Shown here piece by piece: positions 11,637 to 20,651 of a DNA stretch of 64,000 nt. The position numbers were made by a program, and so were the translations under genes. The first letter of the stretch is position 1. Every line of letters starts with the position of its first letter. The stretch is from Brachypodium distachyon. Its lineage: Eukaryota > Streptophyta > Magnoliopsida > Poales > Poaceae. The stretch spans positions 7,998,001-8,062,000 of the forward strand of contig NC_016132.3 in the NCBI RefSeq assembly GCF_000005505.3, written 5' to 3'. The notes below the pieces were generated by a model. It saw only the letters and a list, made by a program, of their open reading frames with translations, was not told the origin of the DNA and did not search any database.

Positions 11637-11863
11637 GTAGATCTCTCAGCTCTACGCGAAAAATTCGCTGCTTTCAATAAGGTGTATGTTCCCACGGAAC
11701 ATTCAACGCCATTTTCCGTGTTATTTTTTAATTTAATATTGGAAGAGCACGTTGAAGGTAGTCATTGTGTGTATTCGACAAAATGTAGACCTCTCAGCAC
11801 TACGTGAAATAATTCGCTGCTTTCAATAAGGTGTATGTTCTCACGGAACATTCAACGCCATTT
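11637..11863. repeat. Direct repeat in the element leader (about 78 bp, 148-bp spacing)
   Basis: 11637-11714 and 11785-11863 both read GTAGA(T/C)CTCTCAGC...TTCGCTGCTTTCAATAAGGTGTATGTTC...ACGGAACATTCAACGCCATTT with few differences. They lie between the gag start and the leader ORF. Function unknown; they may be structured leader RNA or a tandem duplication. Confidence 0.8.
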
Positions 11864-12242
11864 AGCATTTTACCGTTATTGAAAGTCTATAGTACCTTGT
11901 GTTTCACATATATTAAATTGAGGTAGTCACATGGTGATAACTTTTCTTATCACTAATGGAGATTTTTCTTGAATCAAGTCTAATTTGGGCATTTTTTGAA
12001 TGCCATTTTGGGACTTAATCGTTGAAGCAAAACTCTCAAATATGCAAGAAATAAAGATCTCAATTGCAAGGTGTAAATATCACATGTAATAGGGGATGTA
12101 TATTATACAAACACATTGAACACGACAATATTTACATTGACATTTACATAGGAATATGTCTTTTAATAGGAATCTATCCTAAAACCACTGGAATCTAAAT
12201 AAATATAAGTGCAGGGACCTATAAGTATGTAAAATACTACTG

Positions 12243-12851
12243 TTAAATAGATACACGGACCAAATCGCAATTAGCCGAAAACTTTGGGCTTTTCTGTAGG
12301 AGGCGCCAGGCTTCCGGGTGCACCTCGTCTAGCACTTCACCAGAGTCATCGTCGTCGTTGGCCGGTGGGGCGAGGTCGGCGGCCGGAGGCGCGGGGGCTT
12401 CGGCGGCCGGTGCGGGCGGAGTAGGCGACGGAGGTGGCGGCGCCGTGCCGTCCCTCGCCGGGCACGGCCTGAATCCGTGGATGGGGCAGTACAACGGGGG
12501 TGGAGGCGGTGCAAGTGCGAGCACGAAGTCATCCTCATCTCCGAGCATGGGCGGCGCCGGTCCGGCCATCATCCACTCCATGGAAGGAGTGTATTCCGGG
12601 GAGGCCGGCGGCGCGGTTGTTGACGGTGCGGAGGCCGACGGTGCAGTCGCACTCGGGCCGTCGCCGATTGCCGCAGCAGTAGCCCTACGGCCTGGGCGTG
12701 GGCGGCGGCCACCCACGTGGGGTCGGCGGCGTGGTGGCCAGTGGCGGCGAGGAGCCCACCGGCAACGAGTCAGGCGGCGCCGGCGTCCACGGTAAGCACC
12801 CCGACGGTATCCTCCATGGCCGAAGAACTCAAGAAGAGCAACAAAAAACAA
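12243..12851 (-). CDS. GC-rich Pro/Ala/Arg-rich ORF in the copia leader, unknown
   Basis: A 202-codon open frame lies on the element's sense strand, about 75 nt after the 5' LTR and 780 nt before gag. The N-terminal third is Arg-rich, the middle is Ala/Pro/Ser-rich with two clusters of prolines (APPPPPLYCP, then TAPPPPSPTPP), and the C-terminus is acidic (NDDDDSGEVLDEVHPEAW). The high GC content contrasts sharply with the AT-rich element, which suggests captured host coding sequence or an element-specific extra gene. High GC also lengthens chance ORFs, so translation is not established. No domain is recognised. Confidence 0.35.
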   Translation of the reverse strand: MFFVALLEFFGHGGYRRGAYRGRRRRLTRCRWAPRRHWPPRRRPHVGGRRPRPGRRATAAAIGDGPSATAPSASAPSTTAPPASPEYTPSMEWMMAGPAPPMLGDEDDFVLALAPPPPPLYCPIHGFRPCPARDGTAPPPPSPTPPAPAAEAPAPPAADLAPPANDDDDSGEVLDEVHPEAWRLLQKSPKFSANCDLVRVSI

Positions 12852-12927
12852 GAGGCAGAGCGTAGATCGCCATGTTCCTCACGTTCTTCTCTTCTCTGTG
12901 ATTGTAAAACTAACGTGGCTGATAACG

Positions 12928-13132
12928 TGTTAGAATGAAATCTGTGTACTGTTTCATTGATTGATGATTATATTTATAAAAGAAGAAGGGACATCAATAC
13001 ATGCATTGGCGTCCCAAGTTTTGGGCATTCGCGTCCCAATTTTCCCAAAATTGAGACACGAACCGTTACAACACTAACTGGATAATTAACTATTAATTAA
13101 TCCGAATTGATCATAAATAATTATTCTCAACA
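12928..13132 (-). repeat. 5' LTR of the second copia element
   Basis: A 205-bp copy of the LTR. It carries extra sequence near 13007-13050 (GCGTCCCA repeated, AAATTGGGA palindrome-like) that the 3' LTR lacks. Next to its inner end the minus strand reads CGTTATCAGCC, the likely primer binding site. This is not the usual TGGTATCAGAGC. Confidence 0.9.
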
Positions 13133-14268
13133 TGATAAGTTCGAATAGTCCCGATCAAAATGATTTTGACAAGAAAAATACGCCTTCAAACGTATAAAAG
13201 AACGCAGCTTGATCCACCATGACACATGCCCTTAGTTCAGCCATTGCTAGTTGAGAGAGAACACTGGGACGGATGCGGGAGTTCTGCCGCTCTGCGGTTG
13301 ACTGGTTGAGGCGCGCGCCACGTGTGATCCTAGCCTCCTGGACGTGTTCCGGTGAGTACATTGCATGCAGCTAGACCCATCTCTTGTATCGTGCTTTGGA
13401 TCGCCGCGCGCGGAGAGTACACTGCATACTATCGTGCATTTGGATCGTCGCGCTTCGTTTTGGAAATGGCGTGGAACTCAACATCCATGTGGAGACAAAA
13501 CGCGATCTTTCTCTCGATCATGCAGCGCACTTGACGAGAATGAGCGGCCTACATGCTTGATCCTTGCAATGTAGGTGGGCCTCAGGCACGTTACTTCGTT
13601 GGATGCATATGGGTAGCCATGTACGTCTGCAAACGCAGGGAGTCATGTCTGGATGGACCGTGTCTTAAGCCAGCTCTATATATACAATTGTTAGCATCAA
13701 AACGGATGGCGTGGATGGTAACGAGGTTGACACTGCTGCTCTAAAAAATCACATCCGTGGAGGTTGTCAGCAGAGAGTATCACCGATCGCCCCATCTTAA
13801 GGTCAAATCGCGGATATGTGCTTTTGATCAAAGCAATCAGGCCATCACGAACGAGGCGTGGGTAAATCGGTACGCGAAAACGAAAAGACTCTTGGCAGAG
13901 TCCGGGCGTCCACACTTGGGCGTTGGGGCCCTCCCGGCTCGCACACATGTCGTAGCGCAACGCGAGCCACACACATTTTTAAAACAGGATCGGAGAACTC
14001 CAATTCGCGCTCGCGAGTCACGCCCTACACTTACACCTCGCCGCAGGGTAGAGCGTCCCGGTAGCCGGTACGTACACAGATCCGCCTCTCTTCTCTCCCG
14101 TGCCGTCCCGTTCCAACAGCCTGTCCCGTCTTTGGCTCCACCCGCTCTCCCGTTCCTACAAATCCTCCTCCCTCTCCCCTCACTGACACACGCACTCTGA
14201 AAACCAGAGAACAACACCCCGACACACGAGGAGAGATACAGAGAAGCGAAGCGTCTTATCTTCCCTAC
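13133..14268. other. Upstream region of the PKS-like gene
   Basis: No gene is supported. Features are a G-box core CACGTG at 13319-13324 and a TATATATA at 13677-13684. The last 200 bp before the ATG are pyrimidine-rich and lack a TATA. Two diverged copies of an ACTGCAT...CGTGC(A/T)TTGGATCG segment lie at about 13355-13455. Light-regulated use of the G-box is only inferred from the gene's family. Confidence 0.4.
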
Positions 14269-15849
14269 ATGGACAGGTACAGAGTGGCGCCGGCGCGGCC
14301 AGTCTTCCTCTCCTCCGGCGCCACCCACCACCACGTCCAGGCGCCGCCGCCGCCGCGCCGCTCCGACGGGGCCGAGCTCGACATCTTCACCGCCGAGCGC
14401 TACTTCAACGCCGCCGACGCCACCAAGTACAGGGCTGCCTCCGCGGCCACCCCCGTTCCCGTGGACTCGCCGACCGCGCCGCACCTTGCCATGGATTCCG
14501 CCGCAAGCCAGAGCGGCCGCACGGCCGCGTCTTCTGAGGCCAGCTGGAACAGCCGCTCTGGGCTACTCGCCAGCAACAACAACAACAACCAGTCGGCCTC
14601 GGCCAGGCAGCAGCATGACGGCAAGGGAGGCTATGGTGGTGTTGGTGTTGGCAATGGTGGCGTGGTGGACGGTACCAGGGACGAGCGGTACCACCGTGCC
14701 AAGAAGCCGGCCGGGCAGCGGTGGGGGCTGTTCAGCCGCGTCGACTGCCCGTGCGTCGGCCGGAAGGCGGTCACCGTCGGCGTCGCCTCCGAGCCTCCCA
14801 GCCCGAGGACGCAGCACGCCACCAGCTCCGCCGCCACGGATCAGGAGATCAGCGCGATTTTTAAGGCCAACAGGCTGCTGCTAGCTCCTCCATCTCCAAC
14901 CCACGAACCAGAGCCTAGCACGGCGAAGATTATTAGCACAACGGGGAGCTGCACGTTTCTGCTACGCGCAAACAACAACAGCGGCATGCTCGCTCCGCCG
15001 GGGCCCAACAAGGTCGCCGCGTTCCGGGCGCCCGACATTGGCCGCCGCGTCGTGGTGAGCAGCTCAGGCGCCGTGGGGTTCACGTTCCCGGTGATCGGCC
15101 CGGCGACAAATGTCGTCATCGACGAGCCGCCGCGCGAGTCGCTGGAGGTGTTCCGTCCTATCGACGAGGACTCGGTGCTGCTCGCGGACGAACCTCCTCC
15201 GCGGCCGCCCTCGCTGTCCGCTCCCGGCGCCTTTCTGCGCGCGCCAGTGTTGGCGACGGCGGAGGAGGACGCGATGAGCGACGCGAGCTCGGACCTGTTC
15301 GACCTGGAGAGCTTCGCGGCGTCGTCCTCGTACCCGACCACGTGCCGCGGCGGGCGCGGAAGCAGCCGCCGCAACTCGCGGGAGGAGGACGACAACCTGC
15401 CCCCGTACGCGGAAGCCATGGCAGCCATGGCCGCGGAGCCGGCGCTGAGCGAGTGCATGTACGCGCCGAGCGAGGCGAGCGTGGTGTGGAGCGTGGCCAC
15501 GGCAGAGGGCTTCGCGCCCTACGACGCCGCGCCCAGCGTCGCCAACTTCTCCAGCGCCGCCTCCGCGTGCGGCGCCGACGACTTCGCCCGCTTCGTCGTC
15601 CAGCCGCCGGCCGCGGGCGGCGGCGGCTTCACGGCCGCGATGTCCCGCAGCGCCGCTGGCCGCAAGAAAGGCGGCGGCGGGTTCTTGAACAGCTGCCGGT
15701 GCGAGAAGGCGGTGAGCGTGGGGCCGACCCCGGTCCGCGTGGCCCGCCCACGGCCGCCGGTCCCCGAGGCCAAGACGGCAATGGCGTTCGAAAGCGGCGG
15801 CGCCGCGCGGTACCACCACGGCCGCGTCCACATGCCGGTCCGGACCTGA
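14269..15849 (+). CDS. PHYTOCHROME KINASE SUBSTRATE (PKS)-like protein
   Basis: A single-exon, 526-residue, low-complexity protein with the spaced short motifs of the PKS family. ELDIFTAERYFNAAD lies at about 36-50, SWNSRSGLL at 92-100, and a Cys-rich DCPCVGRKAVTV near 160. SDASSDLFDLESF lies near 340, YAPSEASVVWSV near 400, and a second Cys pair CRCEKAVSV near the C-terminus. In Arabidopsis, PKS proteins bind phytochromes and phototropin at the plasma membrane and act in phototropism and light growth responses. The paired Cys motifs fit membrane attachment. GC content is very high, which explains long antisense shadow frames. The start is the first ATG in frame after a pyrimidine-rich leader. 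Which PKS paralogue this is cannot be said. Confidence 0.85.
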   Translation: MDRYRVAPARPVFLSSGATHHHVQAPPPPRRSDGAELDIFTAERYFNAADATKYRAASAATPVPVDSPTAPHLAMDSAASQSGRTAASSEASWNSRSGLLASNNNNNQSASARQQHDGKGGYGGVGVGNGGVVDGTRDERYHRAKKPAGQRWGLFSRVDCPCVGRKAVTVGVASEPPSPRTQHATSSAATDQEISAIFKANRLLLAPPSPTHEPEPSTAKIISTTGSCTFLLRANNNSGMLAPPGPNKVAAFRAPDIGRRVVVSSSGAVGFTFPVIGPATNVVIDEPPRESLEVFRPIDEDSVLLADEPPPRPPSLSAPGAFLRAPVLATAEEDAMSDASSDLFDLESFAASSSYPTTCRGGRGSSRRNSREEDDNLPPYAEAMAAMAAEPALSECMYAPSEASVVWSVATAEGFAPYDAAPSVANFSSAASACGADDFARFVVQPPAAGGGGFTAAMSRSAAGRKKGGGGFLNSCRCEKAVSVGPTPVRVARPRPPVPEAKTAMAFESGGAARYHHGRVHMPVRT

Positions 15850-16074
15850 TCGATCCATCCATCGGTTGGCGCTTATGCTCGAGTACATATGCATATTACA
15901 GAATTTAATCCCCGTCTTTTGTCTTCCACGAAACAGAGGAAGGATTCTCTTGTTTTCTCACGTGCGTGTACAAGCTGTCGCCGTTGGCGAACGTTGTCAG
16001 CTACTTGTTGTAACATAAACGTGATTCTGTAAATCTGTAAAAGTGCAAGCAAGTCTGTAATATACTCCGTGATA

Positions 16075-16190
16075 CTCACTCCGTCCAACAAAAAATGTCT
16101 CAGCTTTAACTAAATTTGAATGCTCATATATATAAATCACATTATATACATACAAATTTTTACAAACTTGAGACATCTTTTGTTAAGTCT
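16075..16190. mobile_element. MITE (mariner/Stowaway-like), decayed right end
   Basis: It begins CACTCCGTCCAACAAAAAATGTCTCAG, and AAACTTGAGACATCTTTTGTTAAG closes it as the inverted complement. The internal text resembles the element at 29976-30100. Confidence 0.65.
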
Positions 16191-16567
16191 GTTGCATGCT
16201 TGTATGCATGGCATACATGTCCCATGTGTCGTCGATCGTTTTCCTTCCGGAACCAAGATGAGGATTCCATGGGCTCTGATGATCAGAGACTCGAACGATG
16301 CCAAGCTGGCGCCCATGTTGGCTGTTGAGTTGTGCGTGGAGGCGAGTTTGCTGTAGCACCAGCCTGACACTGCTTTCGGGTCTGGAACTTTTCCCTACAC
16401 ATTATGTCCCATGCCCATGTCCAAGTATATGCTGCGCATTATGTGCTCGTATAATCGCAATGTGATGCGCGACTGGACGATAACGACAGGATAGGAGGGC
16501 GCCCTTTTGGGGTTGTATACTTGTATTGCGCCTCTAGCTACTTCTGGATGGGGACAACGATACCTAA

Positions 16568-16641
16568 GTTTTCCTTGGGAGAACAATTAGGTGTACATGA
16601 AAGCGTTTTCCTTGGGAGAACAATTAGGTGTGCATGAAAGC
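16568..16641. repeat. 37-bp tandem duplication
   Basis: The unit GTTTTCCTTGGGAGAACAAT...CATGAAAGC occurs twice back to back (16568-16604 and 16605-16641) with one or two differences. Confidence 0.85.
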
Positions 16642-16769
16642 AGAGTAATATGATCGAGTGCACCGTTGAGTGTCCGCGGAGAATGCTGGCATTCATCTCA
16701 TTCCAAAAGTCACATAACACAAACGTTGTGAAGGAAGCCAAACATTTTGATTACCTGCTTATTTCATCC

Positions 16770-17010
16770 ACCAACTTTTTACCGATGTCTCCATAACCCA
16801 CTGCAAGGGGGCGACAGAGGTTAGCAAGCCAATTCAATATCATGCCCCAAAGCCGGATGAAGAATCTGCATTTAAGAAGAATGTGAGTCGCAGACTCTTA
16901 GAATTGCTTACAAAGCGGGTAGGAGGCCACAATTTGGACATCCACGCCGCTCTAAATGGTCGGTCGTCCAGGCTCTATTTTGGATCGCAATCCACACAAA
17001 AGTTTGTGAT
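16770..17010 (-). pseudogene. Non-LTR retrotransposon fragment (zinc-binding in reverse transcriptase)
   Basis: Minus-strand text reads FFVWIAIQNRAWTTDHL, RGCPNCGLLPAL-stop, then HILLKCRFFIRLWG. This is the pattern of the zf-RVT domain at the end of plant LINE ORF2 (WLA-QNR-W, CP-C, H-F--C, -W). Stops interrupt it and no other LINE domains adjoin. It is a truncated dead copy. Confidence 0.65.
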
Positions 17011-17360
17011 ACTACAACCGTTCCAATCTATAAAGCAGTATTCCGTTTTCTTTGACCAACAATTAGCCCACTGGGACATAAAATTGACATTGATGTATTC
17101 GTATTAAAAAAATTGACATCGATTTTATCATATAAGCCACGTGTTAAAGAAGTAGTTGTTACGTTCTGCCAAAGAAAACTAAATACACCTTACATTTTGG
17201 AATGGAGGGAGACTGCATCACAACAACTACCACCTCCTTTCAATTTAGTGAAACTTTGACAACTACCCCTTCTAGTGGAATTAAATTTGACGATTGGAGC
17301 ATTGGACACTTGGCGCGCACACACAGGGTCCGCATCAAGGGCCAATATAAAAATTGAATT

Positions 17361-17481
17361 ACACTTCTTCCGTTTCATAATTCTTGTCGAAATATTACAT
17401 GTATCTAGAAACTTTTTAGGAATAGATAATACATCCATTTTTAGTTAAATTTGAGACAAGAATTATGAAACGGAAGGAGTA
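17361..17481. mobile_element. MITE (CTTCTTCCGTTTCATAATTCTTG type)
   Basis: Inverted ends TTCCGTTTCATAATTCTTGTC and its complement GACAAGAATTATGAAACGGAA flank a core with ATACATCCA. TA borders both ends, as for mariner-type MITEs. Confidence 0.8.
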
Positions 17482-17499
17482 TTAGCACTCAGGACATGC

Positions 17500-17589
17500 G
17501 TCATGTGTGTTCCATTCCAGGCTTCCAGTTCCAGCACAGGGCAAGTGTCATGTGCGTTCCATTCCAGGCTTCCAGCACAGGATAAGGTG
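17500..17589. repeat. Two-unit tandem repeat (about 45 bp)
   Basis: GTCATGTG(T/C)GTTCCATTCCAGGCTTCCAG...AGCACAGG is repeated at 17500-17546 and 17547-17589. Confidence 0.8.
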
Positions 17590-18715
17590 ACGGCCAAGTG
17601 GCAGGACCCGTGCGTCCCAGGTATGGCCGCGGTCGACAACAATCAGAAATCTCAGAATCAGTTGCTGTTCTTGCTGCTCACCGCCGGATGGCACCAAAAA
17701 CGCGAGCATACACAGCCTCCACGCAAACAGTGGCGACCTACGTGGCCGCGCGGAGGGCCGCAGCCTCGGCGGTCAGCAGCTGCCCGGAATCTAACATCCT
17801 CGACGCAAACAGAGATCCGATCCATCCTCTCTCGGCTCTCGGCTGTGTGTGTTGTGTTCCAGCCGGTTGCTGTTCCTTGAAAGGCAACACAGGGATGGGT
17901 CGCCCCATGGGCATTGGCGACGCCATTGCGTTATGAAGAGTAAAAGGCTGCGTGCCGTTCGTGCCATCACCTGGAATTGAAGTTGAGGCCGGCGGAACAC
18001 TGAACAGCCGGCGCCGTCTCGCGTGGATGATTGTTCTTCTTCCGACTTCCGAGGCTTCAAATGGGTATTTTGGTGCTGCCGTTAAGTTGGGGAATGTGGG
18101 TGAAGCAGATGAAAGGGAAAGGTGCCCGATCTTTCGATGAGACGGTAGCTACCGATTTTTGGGTGGATGTCGACGTTGACGAACCGGCTACAAACGTGCG
18201 AGACGTTGCGCCTTAGCGATCGCTACACCAACTTCTGAGGTTATTGATCACGTCGGAGCTAGATCAACCTGATCACGAAGGATTAATCCCTGCATGCAAC
18301 CGAAAAACAAGCAAGAATTATAGATGCAATCAAGATATTGTGAATAAAGGTGAAGCTTTATTGATGGGATTCTGCAAGCGCGTAGTACAGAAGGTCGATT
18401 TGACACTTGTGCCTATGGCGAAGAGTAGCGAATAGTTAAGTCTCAAACTAAATAAAATTCGAGTCTAAATGAAGACCTAACGGGGGTATATATGGAGGAG
18501 TAGAGGGGTATGTGGCCAGTCTTGGGAAAGGAGGCCGAAACCCACTCTAGGTTGGTTTCCTTCACCTATACGGACTCCAAAAGTTCAGCCCATGTATGTG
18601 GACGAAAATTACATGGGCCTAACCCAAACTTAAAAGGTGACGCAGAACCATATAATTATGTGGACGAAAATATGAAGGGAAAAGCTCTATATTTCGTCCA
18701 CGTCTTCATCTCTCA

Positions 18716-19420
18716 TTATGGTGGCTTCAACGTTCTGAAATCTCCCGTTGCAGCGCCATCGTCAGTCCTCACACGCTTGCTGCCTTCATCTCCATGCGTG
18801 ATCATGCTCCAATGCTTGTCCCTCTCATCCATGCTAGGTCCATCATTCCTAAGTGTGAAAAACACATTTGATTTAGGCAGCATCATATTCTCATGTATGT
18901 GAAAAATCGTTCCAAGAAACAAAAGTACCTGATAATTAAGTTGGCGTGCGCAAACTCTTGTGATAGGTCCTTGTAATGTGACTGTAGGTGCTGTGGGTGT
19001 ATCAACATGTGGGATGTCCTCATCATCCCCCCCTTCTTGAAATGAAATCGTCCCCGACGCAATGTCATCTTCTTCTCCCAAATGTGGCTTCAAATCTGCA
19101 ATGTTAAATGTCGGACTTACCGTACCAAAATTTGTAAGAAGCTCAAGTTCATATGCATTATCATTAATTCGTTCTAACGCCTTAAAAGGACCAGCAGCCC
19201 GTGGCATCAATTTTGATTTGTGCAAATCAGGAGAACGATCTTTGTGCAAGTGCAACCAAACGAGATCGCCAACATCAAACACAACATGCTTTCGGCCCTT
19301 ATCTCCAACAGTTTTAAATTTAGCATTCATGTGTTCTATATTTTCCTTAGTAGTAGCATGCAACTTCAAGATTAATTCATCACGTTGTGAAGCGTCTAGA
19401 TTATTTTTCACCGAAGATGG
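18716..19420 (-). pseudogene. Ty3/gypsy pol C-terminal fragment
   Basis: An open minus-strand frame of 231 codons (19411-18716) matches the C-terminal integrase tail of grass gypsy elements: QRDELILKLH, FDVGDLVWLHLHKDR, PRAAGPFKALERINDNAYELEL and SPTFNIADLKPHLGEEDD. The upstream integrase core is absent beyond about 19420. About 18240-18715 is probably the element's 3' untranslated/LTR part, but I could not place LTR ends. A truncated insertion. Confidence 0.85.
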
Positions 19421-20651
19421 AGCGTGGCTAGAATAGAATCAATAGATGCCATAAATTTTCAGGTTGGTTCCAGGAGTTCAACGACGCGTTCCGTCGGACC
19501 GTCACCGCCTTCTCATGTCATGTGCCACCTATGTATTCTCGTGTTCCTCTTGTTCCATGGTCATTTTGAGTTACAGGAGTCCTAAAACACAATAACAGAA
19601 ATGCGGGAACAGAACAGGAAACCCGTGATACAGTGACAAGCATACAGAAATTGAAAACACAGAAATCGGCAGTATGAATCGATTGGCTGCGCTATAAAAA
19701 AAATACAGAAATTTTACATAAAAAATATGTACGCCATTTTCTTTACCACGACAAGTATTTAGGAACGGAGGGAGTACCTCTTTAGGAATCACTATAGTTC
19801 GTATAGGATTGAGGTATAAGAAAAAAAATCCATGATAATTTTTTAGAATCATTTCCTCTGAACAAAATAGCATCTAGGAAAAATTCTATGGAAAATTCTA
19901 TGGACTAAAAAATTCTACAAAAATCCTCTGGAATTCATTCAATCCAAAGAGGCTCGGTAATCATGCAAACAAAGACCAATCTTTTGTTCATGATAAAAAA
20001 ATTGGCACGGTCTATTTTGACACCAATACAAACATGAACATACCCTAAAATTCTAAGATTTTTTATGGGATTCCTGTAATCCAAACAGGCCTCACGGAAT
20101 TCCTTCCATCAAAAGAGAGCCTTACTTTTACGTTTTTAGGTTTTGCTTAAAGATGTTACTAGCCTCTGAATGAAGCTAAAAGTCTCTAGATAGACCGGTC
20201 CTACATATAAACGCCTAAAGAGTGATGTGGTATGAGGTAATTTCCGTACTTACCAGAGAACCCCACACCACCCCTACACAAACATAAATCAGACCAATGC
20301 TCAAATACGAGTACTCAAATAAAACCGATAGTCTGAAGTGACTGATGCTGTCATGCAACACATGAGCAGAGCATCAAATTATTTCGTATAAAAGCCTGCG
20401 GCAGGACTTCAGTTCTCATTTATATGTTGCTCGGTAGATGTCAATGCATCACAAGTTCTGGTCCAAACTTTCCCCTCCAAATCTTCTACAATACCACGCA
20501 TTGAGAAGATTCCATGTCTTCAACCCAATAACGTGATCAACAGAAGGATCCTAACCAGCTTGTAAACCGGCGCAACAGGTCTAGTTAGATAATTGTGGGT
20601 TTTTTACCTACCCCTTTCAGATATAGTACCAAATACTAACATTTAAACAAA
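19421..20651. other. Intergenic, AT-rich, MITE debris
   Basis: 19744-19777 (CACGACAAGTATTTAGGAAC, then GGAGGGAGTA) is the right half of a MITE of the type seen whole at 33828-33927. About 19790-20110 has ATTCTATGG/CCAATAGAAT-like and TTCATTCAATCCAAAGAGGC text typical of small grass transposons, without clear ends. About 20400-20650 is probably the 3' UTR of the Sec14-like gene. Nothing else was seen. Confidence 0.45.

Larger units (their letters stand above)
5970..13132 (-). mobile_element. Near-complete Ty1/copia retrotransposon, minus strand, inactive
   Basis: Two LTRs (5970-6148 and 12928-13132) bracket about 7.2 kb. On the minus strand the order is 5' LTR, leader with a GC-rich ORF, gag, protease, integrase, reverse transcriptase, RNase H, an AT-rich tail with short repeats, polypurine tract and 3' LTR. 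Flanking 5-mers (TGTAA left, TGATA right) are not identical, so the target duplication has decayed or was never perfect. LTR differences and several stops and frameshifts mark an old insertion. It lies about 1.1 kb upstream of the PKS-like gene. Confidence 0.92.
15850..18239. other. Intergenic with MITEs, minisatellites and a LINE fragment
   Basis: No host gene is supported. Contents listed separately are a MITE at 16075-16190, a 37-bp tandem repeat at 16568-16641, a LINE fragment at about 16770-17010, a MITE at 17361-17481 and a short tandem repeat at 17500-17589. About 17600-18240 is moderately GC-rich with short frames only, and nothing in it was recognised. Confidence 0.5.

Noticed and set aside
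12358..12795. Plus-strand Gly/Ala-rich frame opposite the copia leader ORF
   Set aside because: It runs antisense to the element and is the mirror of a GC-rich stretch. The sense-strand ORF is the more plausible of the two, and even that is unproven.
13677..13684. TATATATA as the core promoter of the PKS-like gene
   Set aside because: It would imply a 5' UTR of about 560 nt and there is no supporting initiator; kept only as a note.
15064..15908. Minus- and plus-strand frames over the PKS-like gene
   Set aside because: Same GC-driven shadow effect; only the 14269 frame has the family motifs.
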